A stretch of DNA of 64,000 nt from Acanthamoeba sp. SK_2022b (GCA_027943245.1 JANDJZ010000082.1:57587-121586), one strand, 5' to 3'; numbered from the stretch's first letter, positions 33,658-45,536 are shown. Notes: generated by a model from the letters alone, not told the origin. Program-made: numbers and translations.

Positions 33658-36600
33658 TCATTCGTTAACCGGCTGTGGCTTGGTGGCCGGCGCAGTCGCC
33701 TGGCTCACCGCCGAATGGCCGCCTGCCGAGCCTTTGCCTTCAAAGTTGAAGGAAGGGCGCTGCCAGTCGCTGTGCTTGCGTTCTTCCGGCACGTAGGCCG
33801 GCGCAGGCGCTTTGGTCATCGGCGCAGTGGCGATGTGTTTGTACAGCACGTCCTGCACGGCTTTCACCGGTGCCGGCTGCTGAGCAACCACAGGCGCAGG
33901 TTCCGCGGCGATTGGCGCTGGGACTTTTTCGACCGGAGCGGCTTCTACGGCGGCTGGCGCAGGTGCGGCTTCTGCCACTGGCGTTTCTTCCGCTGGCGTG
34001 GCTTCTACCGGTGCAGTTTCGACCACAGGCTTCTCTTCCACCAGCTTGGCTTCCACCACAGGTTCTGCAGTTACGGCTTCAGCTACCGGCTCGGCTTCCA
34101 CTGCCGGGGCAGTCTCTTCCACTTTCGGCTCTTCAACTGCGGCAGGTGCCGGTGCGGCTTCCACCGGCGCCGGGGTTTCCTCGGCCGGGGTGGCAACGAC
34201 CGGTGACACGGCTGCAGCTTCTTCTTCCGTTACGGTGACGGCTGCAGTTTCAACGGCGGCTTCTGGAGCCGGCTCGTTGACGCTGGCCGCAGCCTGAGTT
34301 TCTTCCACGGCAGCGCTGTGTTGTTCAACCGCTGCGGCGACAACCGGTGCCGCTGCCTGTTCTACGACTTCGGCCTGCACTTCGGCTTCTTCAACCTGAG
34401 CAACCGGGTAGCTTACCCAGACTTTGCCCGACGCCATTTCCGGCGAAGCGAACGCGCCCGCCAGCGGCATTGGGGATTGCAGCGGGTAACGCTCATCACG
34501 GTAACGGCGGCGGCGCTGGCCGCTGACGCGCAGGTGACGCGGTGAACGACGGGAGCGACGCGGCATGCCTTCGCCGTTGCCGCGGTTTTCGCCCTGGGCA
34601 TCGTCTTCCGGCTGAACGGCAACGGTTTCCGGCAGCAGCTTGACGCTGTCGTCGGCGGTCGGCTGTGCGTCGGCGGCTTTCGCGACCGGCGCTTTCGGTG
34701 CCAACAGCTCTTCCGCTGCACGCTGCAGTTCTTCTTCCGCAGACAGGATGCGCACTTTCTGCGACAGAGGGCGGCGCTGACGGCGCTGCATGTTCTGCTG
34801 CTGGCGTTCTTCCTGCTCTTCGTCGGTGCTCTCGACCGCTTCAACGCTTTCCAGCGCTTTCACTTCCTGCTGAGCCTGGCGCTTCTCTTCCTGACGACGA
34901 CGCTGGCGTTCAGCACGTTGCTCACGACGCTGCTGCTGATCTTCGCGCGGCGCTTTAGCGCTTTCTTCCGAGGCGGTTTCCTCAGCGACCGGTGCGTTCT
35001 GCTGCTGGTTGCGGCGGTTACGGCGCTGTTCATCGCGGGATTCACGCGATTCACGGCCTTCACGGTTCTCACGCGGTTCACGGTTGTCGCGCTCGCGATT
35101 GTCACGGCCTTCACCGCGCTCTTTACGCTCGCCGCGTTCCGGACGATCGCCACGCTCACCGCGCTCTTTACGGCCGGTGCCTTGACGGCGCTGGCCGCGA
35201 CGATCCTGACGACGGTTTTCACCGTTGCCTTCCGCCTTCGGCGTTTCGGCCGGTTTGGCTTCTTCGACGGCAGGTTGTTCTTCAGCGGCGAACAGGCTCT
35301 TCAGCCCCCCGAACAGGCGGCCCAGGAAGCCCGGCTTGGCGGCGACCGGCGCTGCGGCTTGAGCCTTGGCGGCGGCAGGCTTGGCCACGGCGACAGCTTC
35401 TTCAGCCGGCGGCGGCGCATCGGCGGACAGGGAGAAGGAAGCCAGGGCCGGTTGCTCCGGACGCTTGCGTTCCATCGGCGCATCTTCCAGCGGGCGCTCC
35501 ATGTCTTCTTCATGCAGCTTCGGTAGCAGGTAGCTCAGGGTAGAGGTTTCCTCACCTTTACGCACGCGCAGCACCGAGTAGTGCGGGGTTTGCATCTGAT
35601 CGTTCGGCACGATGACGGCTTTCACGCCGCCCTGGCGTTTTTCGATCGCGCTGACGGATTCGCGCTTTTCGTTCAGCAGGTACGAAGCGACCTGAACCGG
35701 CACGATAGCGTGAACTTCTTTGGTGTTTTCCTTCAGCGCTTCTTCTTCGATCAGACGCAGGATGGACAGCGCCAGCGATTCGTTGTCGCGGATGGTGCCG
35801 GTGCCGTTACAGCGTGGGCACACGTGGTGGCTGGACTCGCCCAGCGACGGGCTGAGGCGCTGACGGGACATTTCCAGCAGGCCGAAACGGGAAATGCGGC
35901 CGATCTGGATGCGCGCACGGTCCTGGCGCACGGCGTCGCGCAGGCGGTTTTCCACTTCGCGCTGGTGGCGAACCGGCGTCATGTCGATGAAGTCGATGAC
36001 GATCAGGCCGCCAAGGTCACGCAGGCGCAGCTGGCGAGCGATCTCGTCCGCCGCTTCCAGGTTGGTGTTGAACGCCGTCTCTTCGATGTCGCCGCCGCGG
36101 GTTGCGCGGGCGGAGTTGATGTCGATGGCGGTCAGCGCTTCGGTGCTGTCGATGACGATCGAGCCGCCGGACGGCAGGCGCACTTCGCGCTGGAAGGCTG
36201 ATTCGATCTGCGATTCGATCTGGTAGTGGCTGAACAGAGGGATTTCACCGCTGTACAGTTTAATTTTGCTGCTGAAATCCGGGCGGCCCAGCGCAGCGAT
36301 GTGCTCTTTGGCCAGATCGAGAATTTTCGGGTTATCGATCAGGATTTCGCCGATGTCCGGGCGCAGGTAATCGCGGAAGGCGCGCACGATAACGTTGCTT
36401 TCCTGGTGGATCAGGAACGGCGCAGGGCGGCCTTCGGCGGCTTTTTTAATCGCTTCCCAGTGCTTGAGACGGAAGGAGAGATCCCACTGCAGCGCGTCGG
36501 CGGATTTGCCTACGCCCGCAGTGCGAACGATCAGGCCCATGCCGTCCGGCAGTTGCAACGAGGAGAGCGCTTCTTTCAGCTCGGTGCGATCGTCGCCCTC

Positions 36601-37029
36601 GATGCGGCGGGAAATACCACCGGCACGCGGGTTGTTCGGCATCAGCACCAGATAGCTGCCCGCCAGGCTGATGAAGGTGGTCAAGGCGGCGCCTTTGTTG
36701 CCACGTTCTTCTTTGTCTACCTGAACGATGACTTCCTGGCCTTCGCGCAGCACATCTTTGATGTTCGGGCGGCCATGGGAAGAGTAATTGCTAGGGAAGT
36801 ATTCGCGGGCGATTTCTTTAAGGGGGAGGAAACCATGTCGTTCTGCGCCGTAGTCCACAAACGCTGCTTCAAGACTTGGTTCAATGCGGGTGATTTTGCC
36901 TTTGTAAATATTCGCTTTTTTCTGCTCATGACCCGGACTTTCGATATCCAAATCATACAGCCGCTGTCCATCTACGAGGGCAACACGCAACTCTTCCTGC
37001 TGAGTTGCGTTAATCAACATTCTTTTCAT
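33658..37029 (-). CDS. rne: RNase E
   Basis: The essential endoribonuclease that starts mRNA decay, processes rRNA and tRNA, and scaffolds the degradosome. The catalytic half (about 1-530) matches E. coli closely: S1 domain (about 35-125), magnesium-binding D303 (AIDINS) and D346 (VIDFIDM), and the Zn-link CPRCNG (C404, C407). A membrane-targeting helix is suggested by [13 protein letters not shown] (about 570). An arginine-rich RNA-binding region ([16 protein letters not shown] ... [17 protein letters not shown]) follows. The C-terminal 300 residues are low-complexity A/E/P/V repeats, ending in a conserved-looking [19 protein letters not shown] segment, the likely PNPase site. Total 1123 aa, against 1061 in E. 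coli. Confidence 0.96.
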   Translation of the reverse strand: MKRMLINATQQEELRVALVDGQRLYDLDIESPGHEQKKANIYKGKITRIEPSLEAAFVDYGAERHGFLPLKEIAREYFPSNYSSHGRPNIKDVLREGQEVIVQVDKEERGNKGAALTTFISLAGSYLVLMPNNPRAGGISRRIEGDDRTELKEALSSLQLPDGMGLIVRTAGVGKSADALQWDLSFRLKHWEAIKKAAEGRPAPFLIHQESNVIVRAFRDYLRPDIGEILIDNPKILDLAKEHIAALGRPDFSSKIKLYSGEIPLFSHYQIESQIESAFQREVRLPSGGSIVIDSTEALTAIDINSARATRGGDIEETAFNTNLEAADEIARQLRLRDLGGLIVIDFIDMTPVRHQREVENRLRDAVRQDRARIQIGRISRFGLLEMSRQRLSPSLGESSHHVCPRCNGTGTIRDNESLALSILRLIEEEALKENTKEVHAIVPVQVASYLLNEKRESVSAIEKRQGGVKAVIVPNDQMQTPHYSVLRVRKGEETSTLSYLLPKLHEEDMERPLEDAPMERKRPEQPALASFSLSADAPPPAEEAVAVAKPAAAKAQAAAPVAAKPGFLGRLFGGLKSLFAAEEQPAVEEAKPAETPKAEGNGENRRQDRRGQRRQGTGRKERGERGDRPERGERKERGEGRDNRERDNREPRENREGRESRESRDEQRRNRRNQQQNAPVAEETASEESAKAPREDQQQRREQRAERQRRRQEEKRQAQQEVKALESVEAVESTDEEQEERQQQNMQRRQRRPLSQKVRILSAEEELQRAAEELLAPKAPVAKAADAQPTADDSVKLLPETVAVQPEDDAQGENRGNGEGMPRRSRRSPRHLRVSGQRRRRYRDERYPLQSPMPLAGAFASPEMASGKVWVSYPVAQVEEAEVQAEVVEQAAAPVVAAAVEQHSAAVEETQAAASVNEPAPEAAVETAAVTVTEEEAAAVSPVVATPAEETPAPVEAAPAPAAVEEPKVEETAPAVEAEPVAEAVTAEPVVEAKLVEEKPVVETAPVEATPAEETPVAEAAPAPAAVEAAPVEKVPAPIAAEPAPVVAQQPAPVKAVQDVLYKHIATAPMTKAPAPAYVPEERKHSDWQRPSFNFEGKGSAGGHSAVSQATAPATKPQPVNE

Positions 37030-37581
37030 CTTAACTTACTCGTTATTTTTACATTATCGACAAAGCTGCGGGCAAAATAACCTCATGGCCGGAGTTAAAC
37101 CGAAAGCCCCGTGTCTTCTCGCAAAGCCGTCAACCTCACGGTTGTCGCCTGCATAGGGGCGCATTATCTCGGTAAGCCTGCTTTTCTTTGTGAAAGGCAG
37201 CACTTTTACTAGGGGAATAGCCTCTGATTTACGTCGACAGATCTGATTCCATTTGCCGGCCAAGCTGCAACCCGCAGCCCGCTAATTGTTTGATTTCGCA
37301 TTACGTCTTACGCCATTGCTGCGTTTTTGCGCGATCAGACAAATTTTATAATTCCACCGTTTTCCCTGTTTAACGAGAATCAACGCGGAAAGTAACTGCA
37401 TTATTCCACTGCTGATGCCGTTATAGCAAGGTGACTTTTCCTTAACTGCGGAAGAAATCGCAAACGTTCAAACCGGCTTGCTGCCTTATTGTCCGCTGGG
37501 GTTTCGCCCGCCGTCAGAGAGACAGTTAAGCACAGAAAAAGATGTGGCGCTATTCACGCGCTCTATTTAGAATCCCGCACC
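37030..37581. promoter_or_regulatory. rne leader and divergent rne/rluC promoter region
   Basis: 552 bp between divergent starts. In E. coli rne has a ~360-nt structured 5' UTR (rne5) through which RNase E represses its own synthesis. The leftward leader here is long enough, contains several pairing-prone segments, and there is no other gene in it. I infer the same control from position only. The rluC promoter should lie at the right end. No ORF with a ribosome site was found. Confidence 0.5.
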
Positions 37582-38541
37582 ATGAAAACGAACAATCCAG
37601 CAGTACAATTCATCACGATTTCCGACGACGAAGCCGGTCAGAGAATCGACAACTTTCTGCTCGCTCGCCTGAAAGGCGTGCCGAAGAGCATGATTTATCG
37701 CATCGTGCGTAAGGGCGAGGTGCGGGTCAATAAAGGACGCATCAAGGTCGAATACAAATTGGCGGCCGGCGACGTGGTGCGCGTGCCGCCGGTACGGGTG
37801 GCCGAGCGCGAAGAGACGCCGGTGTCGGCCAAGCTGGATAAGGTTGCCGCACTGGCAGACTGCATCCTTTATGAAGACGACCACCTGCTGATCCTCAACA
37901 AGCCCTCCGGCACCGCGGTGCATGGCGGCAGCGGCCTGAGCTTCGGCGTGATCGAAGGGCTGCGCGCGCTGCGCCCGGAAGCCCGTTTCCTCGAGCTGGT
38001 GCACCGTCTGGATCGCGACACCTCCGGCGTGCTGCTGGTGGCCAAGAAGCGCTCCGCGCTGCGCTCGCTGCACGAACAGCTGCGGCTGAAGGGGATGCAG
38101 AAGGATTATCTGGCGCTGGTGCGCGGCCAGTGGCAGTCCCACTGCAAGGCCGTACAGGCGCCGCTGCTGAAAAACATTCTGCAAAGCGGTGAGCGCATCG
38201 TGCGCGTCAGCAGCGAAGGCAAGCCTTCGGAAACCCGCTTCAAGGTGGAAGAGCGTTACGAATTCGCTACCCTGGTGAAGGCCAGCCCGATCACCGGGCG
38301 CACTCACCAGATCCGCGTGCACACGCTGCATGCCGGGCACCCGATCGCCTTTGATGATCGCTATGGCGACCGCGAGTTCGATCGCCAGCTGGCGGGTACC
38401 GGCCTGAAGCGGCTGTTCCTGCACGCCGCAGCGCTGCGCTTTGAGCATCCGTCCACCGGCGAAACGATGCGCATCGAAGCGCCGATGGACGAAGAGCTGC
38501 GCCACTGCCTGCAGGTGCTGCGCCGGCAGGCGGCCAAGTAA
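37582..38541 (+). CDS. rluC: RluC, 23S rRNA pseudouridine synthase (955/2504/2580)
   Basis: It isomerises U955, U2504 and U2580 of 23S rRNA to pseudouridine. The 319-aa protein (same length as E. coli) has an N-terminal S4 RNA-binding domain ([31 protein letters not shown]) and a RluA-type catalytic domain with HRLDRDTSG, where D144 is the nucleophile, then [13 protein letters not shown] 37582 follows the family start MKTNN. The frame is open upstream to 37489 without homology. It is divergent from rne as in E. coli. Confidence 0.95.
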   Translation: MKTNNPAVQFITISDDEAGQRIDNFLLARLKGVPKSMIYRIVRKGEVRVNKGRIKVEYKLAAGDVVRVPPVRVAEREETPVSAKLDKVAALADCILYEDDHLLILNKPSGTAVHGGSGLSFGVIEGLRALRPEARFLELVHRLDRDTSGVLLVAKKRSALRSLHEQLRLKGMQKDYLALVRGQWQSHCKAVQAPLLKNILQSGERIVRVSSEGKPSETRFKVEERYEFATLVKASPITGRTHQIRVHTLHAGHPIAFDDRYGDREFDRQLAGTGLKRLFLHAAALRFEHPSTGETMRIEAPMDEELRHCLQVLRRQAAK

Positions 38542-38547
38542 TCCGCG

Positions 38548-39129
38548 TCAGACCAGCGGGTTGATGCCCTCAGCCCGCAACATCTCCAACAGCGCGATCA
38601 ACGGCAGGCCGATCAGGGCGTTCGGGTCCCGGCCTTCCGGCCTGTCGAACAGTGCGATCCCCAATCCTTCACTCTTAAAACTGCCTGCGCAGTTCAGCGG
38701 TTGCTCCATGCGAACATAGGCAGCGATCTCCGTTTCGCTCAGCGCGCGAAAATGCACGTGGAACGGCTCGCACAGGGCCTGCAGCTGCTTGCTGCGGCCG
38801 TTGTACAGCGCCAGGCCGGTATAAAAAGTCACGGCCTGGCCGCTGGCCTGGCGCAGCTGTGCCCGGGCGTTCTCCTCGGTATGGGGCTTGCCGGTGATGT
38901 TGCCATCGATCACGCAGACCTGATCGGAGCCGATGATCAGATGCTCGGGATAGGCGAGGGCCAGCGCCTGAGCCTTCGCCGCCGCCAGGCGCAGCACCAG
39001 CGCTTCGGCGGTTTCACCTGGCAGTGGGGTTTCATCCACCTCGGGTGCGGCGCAGTCGAAGGGCAGCTGCAGCTTCTCCAGCAGCATTTTTCGATAGGGG
39101 GAGGTGGAGGCTAAAAGCAATCTCTGCAT
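38548..39129 (-). CDS. yceF: YceF, Maf-like nucleotide pyrophosphatase (m7GTP)
   Basis: A 193-aa Maf/Ham1-superfamily house-cleaning enzyme; the E. coli YceF branch hydrolyses 7-methyl-GTP. It begins [20 protein letters not shown] (Maf signature S-x-S-x-x-R), with [20 protein letters not shown] and [14 protein letters not shown] start at 39129; an upstream extension ([13 protein letters not shown]) is possible but not conserved. It is convergent with rluC (6-bp gap) and divergent from yceD. Confidence 0.94.
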   Translation of the reverse strand: MQRLLLASTSPYRKMLLEKLQLPFDCAAPEVDETPLPGETAEALVLRLAAAKAQALALAYPEHLIIGSDQVCVIDGNITGKPHTEENARAQLRQASGQAVTFYTGLALYNGRSKQLQALCEPFHVHFRALSETEIAAYVRMEQPLNCAGSFKSEGLGIALFDRPEGRDPNALIGLPLIALLEMLRAEGINPLV

Positions 39130-39270
39130 AATTTTTTTCGCAAACCGTAGCGTAAATGGGTACGGCATTTTAAACTGTCGGCCGCTGTGGAAGCGAATAT
39201 TGGTGAAAGGAGCCGTTTTACGGCCTTTTTCTTTGACTCTATGTCGTTACAAAGTTAATATGCGCGCCCT

Positions 39271-39792
39271 ATGCAAAAGGTAAAATTACCCTTGACCATT
39301 GATGCGGTACGTACCGCTCAGAAACGCCTGGACTATGCTGGTGTCTATGCGCCTGAGCAGGTTACTCGTGTTGCCGACTCCGTGGTCAGTGTGGACAGTG
39401 ATGTCGAGGTGTCGTTGTCGTTCAATATCGACAATCAGCGCCTCGCGGTGATAACAGGGCATGCGGACGTCACGGTAACGTTGATGTGCCAACGCTGTGG
39501 AGTCCCGTTCGAACATCAGGTTCACACAACATATTGTTTTAGCCCGGTCGTCAATGATGAGCAGGCTGAGGCATTACCGGAAGCGTACGAACCGATCGAA
39601 GTTGACGAGTTTGGCGAAGTCGATCTGTTGGCAATGATTGAAGACGAAATTATTCTTTCACTGCCTGTCGTTCCGGTACATGAATCTGAACACTGTGAAG
39701 TGTCCGAAGCGGACATGGTATTCGGCCAACTGCCTCCCGAGGCGGAGAAACCGAATCCGTTTGCCGTATTAGCCAGTTTAAAGCGTAAGTAA
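39271..39792 (+). CDS. yceD: YceD, DUF177 family protein (23S rRNA accumulation protein)
   Basis: A 173-aa protein at the head of the rpmF-fab cluster. It has the family start [22 protein letters not shown], a CxxC-type segment [19 protein letters not shown], an acidic centre ([33 protein letters not shown]) and an end [13 protein letters not shown]177 proteins affect 23S rRNA levels in bacteria and plastids. It lies 16 bp before rpmF and is cotranscribed with it, as in E. coli. The promoter should sit in 39130-39270. Confidence 0.93.
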   Translation: MQKVKLPLTIDAVRTAQKRLDYAGVYAPEQVTRVADSVVSVDSDVEVSLSFNIDNQRLAVITGHADVTVTLMCQRCGVPFEHQVHTTYCFSPVVNDEQAEALPEAYEPIEVDEFGEVDLLAMIEDEIILSLPVVPVHESEHCEVSEADMVFGQLPPEAEKPNPFAVLASLKRK

Positions 39793-39808
39793 TTGAGGAG
39801 TAAGGTCC

Positions 39809-39976
39809 ATGGCCGTACAACAGAATAAACCAACCCGTTCCAAGCGTGGCATGCGTCGTTCTCACGATGCTCTGACCACGACTACTCTGTCTGTAGACAA
39901 AGTATCCGGTGAAACTCACCGTCGTCACCACATCACTGCCGACGGTTTCTACCGCGGTCGCAAGGTTATCGGCTAA
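39809..39976 (+). CDS. rpmF: Ribosomal protein bL32
   Basis: A 55-aa basic ribosomal protein of the large subunit, starting [20 protein letters not shown] and ending FYRGRKVIG, near-identical to E. coli L32 (57 aa). A strong ribosome site (GAGGAGTAAGG) precedes it. It sits between yceD and plsX, linking translation with lipid synthesis genes. Confidence 0.97.
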   Translation: MAVQQNKPTRSKRGMRRSHDALTTTTLSVDKVSGETHRRHHITADGFYRGRKVIG

Positions 39977-39987
39977 GTAGCGATACC

Positions 39988-41022
39988 TTGACTCGTCTAA
40001 CCCTGGCGTTAGATGCAATGGGCGGGGACTTCGGTCCCTGCGTCACAGTGCCTGCTTCGTTGCAGGCACTGGCCTCTAATTTACAGCTTCATCTCCTGCT
40101 GGTCGGCAATCCCGACGTCATCTCCCCTTTGCTTGCCCACGCCGATCCGGTTCTTCTGGAGCGTCTGCAAGTCGTGCCCGCCGAGTCCGTGATCGCCGGC
40201 GACGCCAAACCTTCACAAGCGATACGTGCCAGCCGCGGCACGTCGATGCGCATTGCGCTCGAGCAGCTCAGCAGCGGAAACGCGCAAGGCTGCGTCAGCG
40301 CCGGCAATACCGGCGCGCTGATGGGATTGGCGAAGCTGTTGGTCAAGCCGCTGGAGGGCATCGAACGCCCGGCGCTGATGACGGCGATCCCGAATCAGCA
40401 ACGCAGTAAAACCGTGGTGCTGGATCTGGGCGCCAACGTCGAGTGCGACAGAACCATGCTGGTGCAGTTTGCCGTGATGGGCGCGGTGATGGCGGAAGAG
40501 GTGATCGGCATTGCGCAACCGCGGGTGGCGCTGCTGAATATTGGCGAAGAAGAGACCAAAGGCCTGGATAATATCCGCGAAGCGGCCGCTGTGCTAAAAA
40601 ATACTCCGGCAATCAACTATATTGGTTACCTGGAAGGAAACGAACTGCTCACCGGTAAGACCGACGTGTTGGTTTGCGATGGCTTCGTGGGCAACGTCAC
40701 CCTGAAAACCATGGAAGGGGTGGTCAGGGTATTCTTATCGCTGCTGAAATCGTCCGGCGACGGAAACAAGCAAGCGTGGTGGCTGAAATTGTTGGGCCGT
40801 TGGTTGCAAAAACGGGTGGTTAAGCGGTTCGGCCACCTGAACCCCGACCAGTATAATGGCGCATGTCTGTTAGGATTGCGCAGCACCGTAGTCAAGAGCC
40901 ACGGCGCTGCGAACCCTCACGCGTTTGCAGTCGCAATCGAACAGGCTGTGCAGGCGGTGCAGCGGCAAGTCCCGGAAAGGATTGCTGCGCGCCTTGAGGC
41001 TGTATTACCTAAGAGTGACTGA
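39988..41022 (+). CDS. plsX: PlsX, phosphate acyltransferase
   Basis: It converts acyl-ACP to acyl-phosphate, the donor for PlsY in phospholipid synthesis; it is a peripheral membrane protein. The 344-aa protein begins at a TTG ([14 protein letters not shown]; family start), 11 bp after rpmF. Conserved blocks are [35 protein letters not shown] and [16 protein letters not shown]. It ends about a dozen residues earlier than E. coli PlsX. The rare TTG start may lower its translation relative to rpmF. Confidence 0.95.
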   Translation: MTRLTLALDAMGGDFGPCVTVPASLQALASNLQLHLLLVGNPDVISPLLAHADPVLLERLQVVPAESVIAGDAKPSQAIRASRGTSMRIALEQLSSGNAQGCVSAGNTGALMGLAKLLVKPLEGIERPALMTAIPNQQRSKTVVLDLGANVECDRTMLVQFAVMGAVMAEEVIGIAQPRVALLNIGEEETKGLDNIREAAAVLKNTPAINYIGYLEGNELLTGKTDVLVCDGFVGNVTLKTMEGVVRVFLSLLKSSGDGNKQAWWLKLLGRWLQKRVVKRFGHLNPDQYNGACLLGLRSTVVKSHGAANPHAFAVAIEQAVQAVQRQVPERIAARLEAVLPKSD

Positions 41023-41028
41023 TCGTAC

Positions 41029-41982
41029 ATGTATACAAAGATTCTCGGTACGGGGAGTTATTTGCCCGTACAAGTGCGCACCAATGCTGATTTGGAAAAA
41101 ATGGTGGATACCTCTGACGAGTGGATCGTCACGCGTACCGGTATCCGCGAACGTCGCATCGCCGCTGCGGATGAAACCGTTGCGACGATGAGCTTCCAGG
41201 CCGCTGAGAAAGCGCTGGAAATGGCAGGTGTGGCTAAAGAAGACATTGGGCTGATCGTCGTGGCGACCACCACGACCACTCACGCGTTCCCGAGCGCGGC
41301 GTGCCTGGTGCAGCAAATGCTGGGCATCAAAGACTGCGCGGCGTTCGATCTGGCTGCGGCCTGCGCCGGCTTCACTTACGCGCTCAGCGTGGCCGATCAG
41401 TACGTGAAAAACGGCGCGGTCAAACATGCGCTGGTTATCGGCGCGGACGTCTTGTCGCGCACGCTGGATCCTGAAGATCGCGGCACCATCATTCTGTTTG
41501 GCGATGGCGCAGGGGCGGTGGTGCTGGGGGCTTCTGAAGCGCCGGGCATTCTGTCTACCCATCTGCATGCCGACGGCAGCTACGGCAACCTGCTGACGCT
41601 GCCGTACAAGGATCGTCAGAATCAAGACAAGCCGGCCTATGTCACCATGGCGGGCAACGAAGTCTTCAAGGTTGCGGTTACCGAGCTGGCGCGCATCGTC
41701 GATGAGACGTTGCAGGCCAACAACATGGACCGCAGCGAGCTGGATTGGCTGGTACCGCACCAGGCCAACCTGCGCATCATCAGCGCAACGGCGAAAAAAC
41801 TGGGCATGGGAATGGACAAAGTGGTGGTGACGCTCGATCGTCACGGCAACACCTCTGCCGCCTCGGTGCCTTCCGCGCTGGACGAAGCCGTGCGCGACGG
41901 GCGAATTCAGCGTGGCCAACTGGTGCTGCTGGAGGCCTTCGGCGGCGGCTTTACCTGGGGCTCGGCGCTGGTTCGTTTCTGA
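41029..41982 (+). CDS. fabH: FabH, beta-ketoacyl-ACP synthase III
   Basis: It starts fatty-acid synthesis by condensing acetyl-CoA with malonyl-ACP. It is 317 aa, exactly the E. coli length, with the catalytic triad C112 (LAAACAGF), H244 (VPHQANLRI) and N274 (RHGNTSAAS) at identical positions. It lies 6 bp after plsX and 18 bp before fabD, in the fab operon. It forms a homodimer in the cytosol. Confidence 0.97.
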   Translation: MYTKILGTGSYLPVQVRTNADLEKMVDTSDEWIVTRTGIRERRIAAADETVATMSFQAAEKALEMAGVAKEDIGLIVVATTTTTHAFPSAACLVQQMLGIKDCAAFDLAAACAGFTYALSVADQYVKNGAVKHALVIGADVLSRTLDPEDRGTIILFGDGAGAVVLGASEAPGILSTHLHADGSYGNLLTLPYKDRQNQDKPAYVTMAGNEVFKVAVTELARIVDETLQANNMDRSELDWLVPHQANLRIISATAKKLGMGMDKVVVTLDRHGNTSAASVPSALDEAVRDGRIQRGQLVLLEAFGGGFTWGSALVRF

Positions 41983-42000
41983 TTTGGACAGGAAGAAAAA

Positions 42001-42930
42001 ATGACGCAATTTGCTTTTGTTTTCCCGGGCCAAGGGTCACAGACCGTTGGCATGCTGGCCGAATTGGCCGCACAGTTCCCGATCGTCGAAGAAACCTTCG
42101 GCGAGGCCTCTTCCGCCCTGGGTTACGACCTGTGGCAGCTGGTGCAGCAAGGCCCGGCGGAAGAGCTGAACAAAACCTGGCAGACCCAACCGGCTCTGCT
42201 GGCCGCCTCGGTGGCGATTTTTCGCGTTTGGCAGCAGCAGGGCGGTAAAGCGCCTGCGCTGATGGCGGGTCACAGCCTGGGCGAATACTCGGCGCTGGTC
42301 TGCGCTGGCGTGCTGGACTTCAAGGCGGCGATCCGTCTGGTCGAGCTGCGCGGCAAGCTAATGCAGGAAGCGGTGCCGGAAGGCACCGGCGCGATGTACG
42401 CCATCATCGGTCTGGACAACGACGCGATCGCCAAAGCGTGTGAAGAGTCTGCGCAAGGGCAGGTGGTTTCTCCGGTCAACTTCAACTCGCCGGGCCAGGT
42501 GGTCATCGCCGGCAACAAAGAAGCGGTTGAGCGCGCAGGCGCCGCCTGCAAAGCCGCCGGCGCCAAGCGTGCGCTGCCGCTGCCGGTGAGCGTGCCTTCG
42601 CACTGCGCGCTGATGAAGCCGGCCGCCGACAAGCTGGCCGTGGCGCTGCAGGACATCACCTTCAACGCGCCGCAGGTGCCGGTGGTGAACAACGTCGACG
42701 TGCGCACCGAAAACGATCCGGAAGCGATCCGCAGCGCGCTGGTGCGTCAGCTGTACAGCCCGGTACGTTGGACCGAGAGCGTAGAATTTATCGCAGCACA
42801 GGGAGTGACGTCGCTGCTGGAAGTGGGGCCGGGCAAAGTGCTGACCGGCCTGACTAAACGTATTGTTGACACCCTGACGGCTGCGGCGGTGAACGACACC
42901 GCCAGCCTGTCGGCGGCGCTTGAACAATAA
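42001..42930 (+). CDS. fabD: FabD, malonyl-CoA:ACP transacylase
   Basis: It moves malonyl from CoA to ACP. It is 309 aa as in E. coli, with the nucleophile S92 in GHSLGEYSAL, the oxyanion-loop GQGSQ at 11-15 and the catalytic H201 (VPSHCALM). It is followed after 11 bp by fabG. Confidence 0.97.
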   Translation: MTQFAFVFPGQGSQTVGMLAELAAQFPIVEETFGEASSALGYDLWQLVQQGPAEELNKTWQTQPALLAASVAIFRVWQQQGGKAPALMAGHSLGEYSALVCAGVLDFKAAIRLVELRGKLMQEAVPEGTGAMYAIIGLDNDAIAKACEESAQGQVVSPVNFNSPGQVVIAGNKEAVERAGAACKAAGAKRALPLPVSVPSHCALMKPAADKLAVALQDITFNAPQVPVVNNVDVRTENDPEAIRSALVRQLYSPVRWTESVEFIAAQGVTSLLEVGPGKVLTGLTKRIVDTLTAAAVNDTASLSAALEQ

Positions 42931-42941
42931 AGAGGAAAATG

Positions 42942-43676
42942 ATGAGCTTCGAAGGTAAAATCGTTCTGGTCACCGGCGCGAGCCGCGGTATTGGCCGAGC
43001 TATTGCAGAAACGTTTGTGGCACGCGGCGCCAAAGTGATCGGCACCGCAACCAGCGAGAGCGGCGCTGAAGCGATCAGCAGCTACCTGGGCGCAAACGGT
43101 AAAGGGTTTATGTTGAACGTTGTTGATGCGCAATCTATCGACAGCGTGCTGGCATCGATTCGCGCCGAATTTGGCGAAATCGACATTTTAGTGAATAATG
43201 CCGGCATCACGCGTGATAACCTGCTGATGCGTATGAAGGATGACGAGTGGGAGGATATCCTCGACACCAACCTGACTTCCGTATTCCGCCTGTCAAAAGC
43301 GGTAATGCGCGCTATGATGAAAAAGCGGTTTGGCCGTATCATCACCATCGGTTCCGTTGTCGGCACCATGGGGAACGCAGGGCAGGCGAACTACGCGGCG
43401 GCTAAAGCCGGTTTGATTGGTTTTAGCAAATCTTTGGCACGTGAAGTTGCTTCGCGTGGCATTACGGTCAACGTCGTGGCACCTGGCTTTATTGAGACGG
43501 ACATGACACGGGCGTTGACAGATGATCAACGCGCAGGCATTTTGTCATCAGTTCCAGCCAACCGGCTGGGCGATGCTAAAGAAATCGCCAGCGCTGTTGC
43601 ATTTTTGGCCTCTGATGAGGCCGGCTATATCACCGGTGAAACGTTACATGTCAATGGCGGCATGTACATGATTTAA
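42942..43676 (+). CDS. fabG: FabG, 3-oxoacyl-ACP reductase
   Basis: The NADPH-dependent reductase of the elongation cycle. From the second of two tandem ATGs (42939/42942) it is 244 aa, identical in length to E. coli FabG. TGASRGIG (11-18) binds the cofactor, and the catalytic residues are S138, Y151 and K155 (YAAAKAG). It ends HVNGGMYMI. The promoter for acpP lies in the 154-bp gap after it. Confidence 0.97.
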   Translation: MSFEGKIVLVTGASRGIGRAIAETFVARGAKVIGTATSESGAEAISSYLGANGKGFMLNVVDAQSIDSVLASIRAEFGEIDILVNNAGITRDNLLMRMKDDEWEDILDTNLTSVFRLSKAVMRAMMKKRFGRIITIGSVVGTMGNAGQANYAAAKAGLIGFSKSLAREVASRGITVNVVAPGFIETDMTRALTDDQRAGILSSVPANRLGDAKEIASAVAFLASDEAGYITGETLHVNGGMYMI

Positions 43677-43830
43677 AAAATGTGAAAACCATTTGCGTTA
43701 TTTGAGGCAAAAACCGCAAAATAGCGTAAAATCGTGGTTTGACCAGCCGGGATTTAGTTGCATCTTTTTCAGCATTTTATACACTACGAAAACCATCGCG
43801 AAAGCGAGTTTTGATAGGAAATTTAAGAGT

Positions 43831-44067
43831 ATGAGCACTATCGAAGAACGCGTTAAGAAAATCATTGTTGAGCAACTGGGTGTTAAACAGGAAGAAGTTT
43901 TGAACAACGCTTCTTTCGTTGAAGATCTGGGCGCTGATTCTCTTGACACCGTTGAGCTGGTAATGGCACTGGAAGAAGAATTCGACACCGAGATTCCAGA
44001 CGAAGAAGCTGAGAAGATCACTACTGTTCAGGCAGCTATTGATTTCATCAACGCTAGCCAGCAGTAA
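43831..44067 (+). CDS. acpP: AcpP, acyl carrier protein
   Basis: A 78-aa acidic protein that carries growing acyl chains on 4'-phosphopantetheine attached to the serine of [10 protein letters not shown] (S37 counting the Met). The sequence is nearly the E. coli one, ending [11 protein letters not shown]. Codon use is biased to highly expressed genes (the local GC drops). The upstream gap (43677-43830) contains possible promoter elements (TTGAGG 43702, TAAAAT 43727, spacing long). A hairpin follows that may partly terminate before fabF. Confidence 0.98.
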   Translation: MSTIEERVKKIIVEQLGVKQEEVLNNASFVEDLGADSLDTVELVMALEEEFDTEIPDEEAEKITTVQAAIDFINASQQ

Positions 44068-44078
44068 GAGAACATATC

Positions 44079-44108
44079 TAGGCGGTCGTTCGACCGCCTA
44101 AGTTTTTT
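44079..44108 (+). terminator. Terminator/attenuator between acpP and fabF
   Basis: TAGGCGGT-CGTTCG-ACCGCCTA followed by TTTTTT. It would separate abundant acpP mRNA from lower fabF expression. Confidence 0.85.
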
Positions 44109-44149
44109 CTATCCCTAGTGTCATATTTTTCCCTCCCTGGAGGACAAAC

Positions 44150-45391
44150 GTGTCTAAGCGTCGAGTAGTTGTGACCGGACTGGGCATGTTGTCTCCTGTC
44201 GGCAATACGGTAGAGTCCACGTGGAACGCTCTTCTTGCCGGTCAGAGTGGCATCAGCCTGATCGACCATTTCGATACCACTGCCTATGCGACCAAGTTTG
44301 CTGGCCTGGTAAAGAATTTTAATTCTGAGGATTTCATCTCTCGCAAAGATGCGCGCAAGATGGACGCCTTTATCCAGTACGGTATCGCTGCCGGCATGCA
44401 AGCCATGCAGGATGCAGGCCTGGACATCACCGAGGCTAACGCCACCCGCATTGGAGCCGCGATCGGTTCCGGCATCGGCGGTCTGGGTTTGATCGAAGAA
44501 AACCACAGTTCACTGGTTAACGGTGGCCCACGGAAAATCAGTCCGTTCTTCGTGCCATCCACCATCGTGAATATGATTGCAGGCCACCTGACAATCATGT
44601 ACGGCATGCGTGGCCCAAGCATTTCCATCGCCACCGCCTGTACTTCAGGTGTGCACAACATCGGCCATGCGGCGCGTATCATTGCTTACAATGATGCTGA
44701 CGTGATGCTGGCCGGTGGGGCAGAGAAAGCCAGCACCCCATTGGGCGTCGGCGGCTTTGGCGCAGCTCGCGCCCTGTCCACCCGTAATGACAACCCGCAG
44801 GCGGCGAGCCGTCCGTGGGATAAAGACCGCGACGGCTTCGTGCTGGGCGACGGTGCCGGCATGATGGTGCTGGAAGAGTACGAGCACGCGAAAAAACGCG
44901 GCGCGAAAATCTACGCCGAAGTGGTGGGCTTTGGGATGAGCAGCGATGCTTATCACATGACGTCGCCGCCGGAAAACGGCGCGGGCGCTGCGCTGGCGAT
45001 GGAAAATGCCCTGCTTGACGCCGGTGTGACCCCGTCACAAATCGGCTACATCAATGCGCACGGCACCTCTACGCCGGCGGGTGACCAGGCGGAAGCGCAG
45101 GCGGTGAAATCCGTCTTCGGCGCCGATGCCCACCGCGTGCTGGTGAGTTCGACCAAATCGATGACTGGCCACCTGTTGGGTGCGGCAGGCGCGATCGAGT
45201 CTATCTTCACCGTGCTGGCGCTGCGCGATCAGGCGGTACCGCCAACCATCAACCTGGATAACCCGGATGAAGGTTGCGATCTGGACTTCGTGCCTCATGA
45301 AGCGCGCCAGGTCAGCGATATGGAGTTCACCCTGTGTAACTCCTTCGGCTTCGGCGGCACCAACGGCTCGCTGATCTTCCGCCGAGTGTAA
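44150..45391 (+). CDS. fabF: FabF, beta-ketoacyl-ACP synthase II
   Basis: The elongating condensing enzyme, responsible for temperature control of unsaturated chain length. It is 413 aa from a GTG start (GTG TCT AAG CGT), as in E. coli. The nucleophile is C164 in [10 protein letters not shown], and the catalytic histidines are in [11 protein letters not shown] and [10 protein letters not shown]. It ends [14 protein letters not shown]. It closes the fab operon, with a terminator after it. Confidence 0.97.
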   Translation: MSKRRVVVTGLGMLSPVGNTVESTWNALLAGQSGISLIDHFDTTAYATKFAGLVKNFNSEDFISRKDARKMDAFIQYGIAAGMQAMQDAGLDITEANATRIGAAIGSGIGGLGLIEENHSSLVNGGPRKISPFFVPSTIVNMIAGHLTIMYGMRGPSISIATACTSGVHNIGHAARIIAYNDADVMLAGGAEKASTPLGVGGFGAARALSTRNDNPQAASRPWDKDRDGFVLGDGAGMMVLEEYEHAKKRGAKIYAEVVGFGMSSDAYHMTSPPENGAGAALAMENALLDAGVTPSQIGYINAHGTSTPAGDQAEAQAVKSVFGADAHRVLVSSTKSMTGHLLGAAGAIESIFTVLALRDQAVPPTINLDNPDEGCDLDFVPHEARQVSDMEFTLCNSFGFGGTNGSLIFRRV

Positions 45392-45413
45392 CTCGCGCTG
45401 CGGATAGCTGACG

Positions 45414-45443
45414 AAAAGCCCGGTTTTTTAACCGGGCTTTTTT
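45414..45443 (+). terminator. Terminator of fabF
   Basis: AAGCCCGGT-TTTTTA-ACCGGGCTT followed by TTTTT, 22 bases after the stop. Confidence 0.93.
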
Positions 45444-45536
45444 ACGCCCGCCGTTTGGCCGCCGGTGGGGCTGCGTATCGTCTCGCCGCCTGCTATCCTG
45501 CGAGCGTAATGAGATAACCCGGCAACAGGAGGAAGC

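Noticed and set aside
33870..34300. Repetitive segment that might be a tandem repeat or CRISPR-like array
   Set aside because: It is coding DNA for the low-complexity tail of RNase E; units are irregular and lack spacers.
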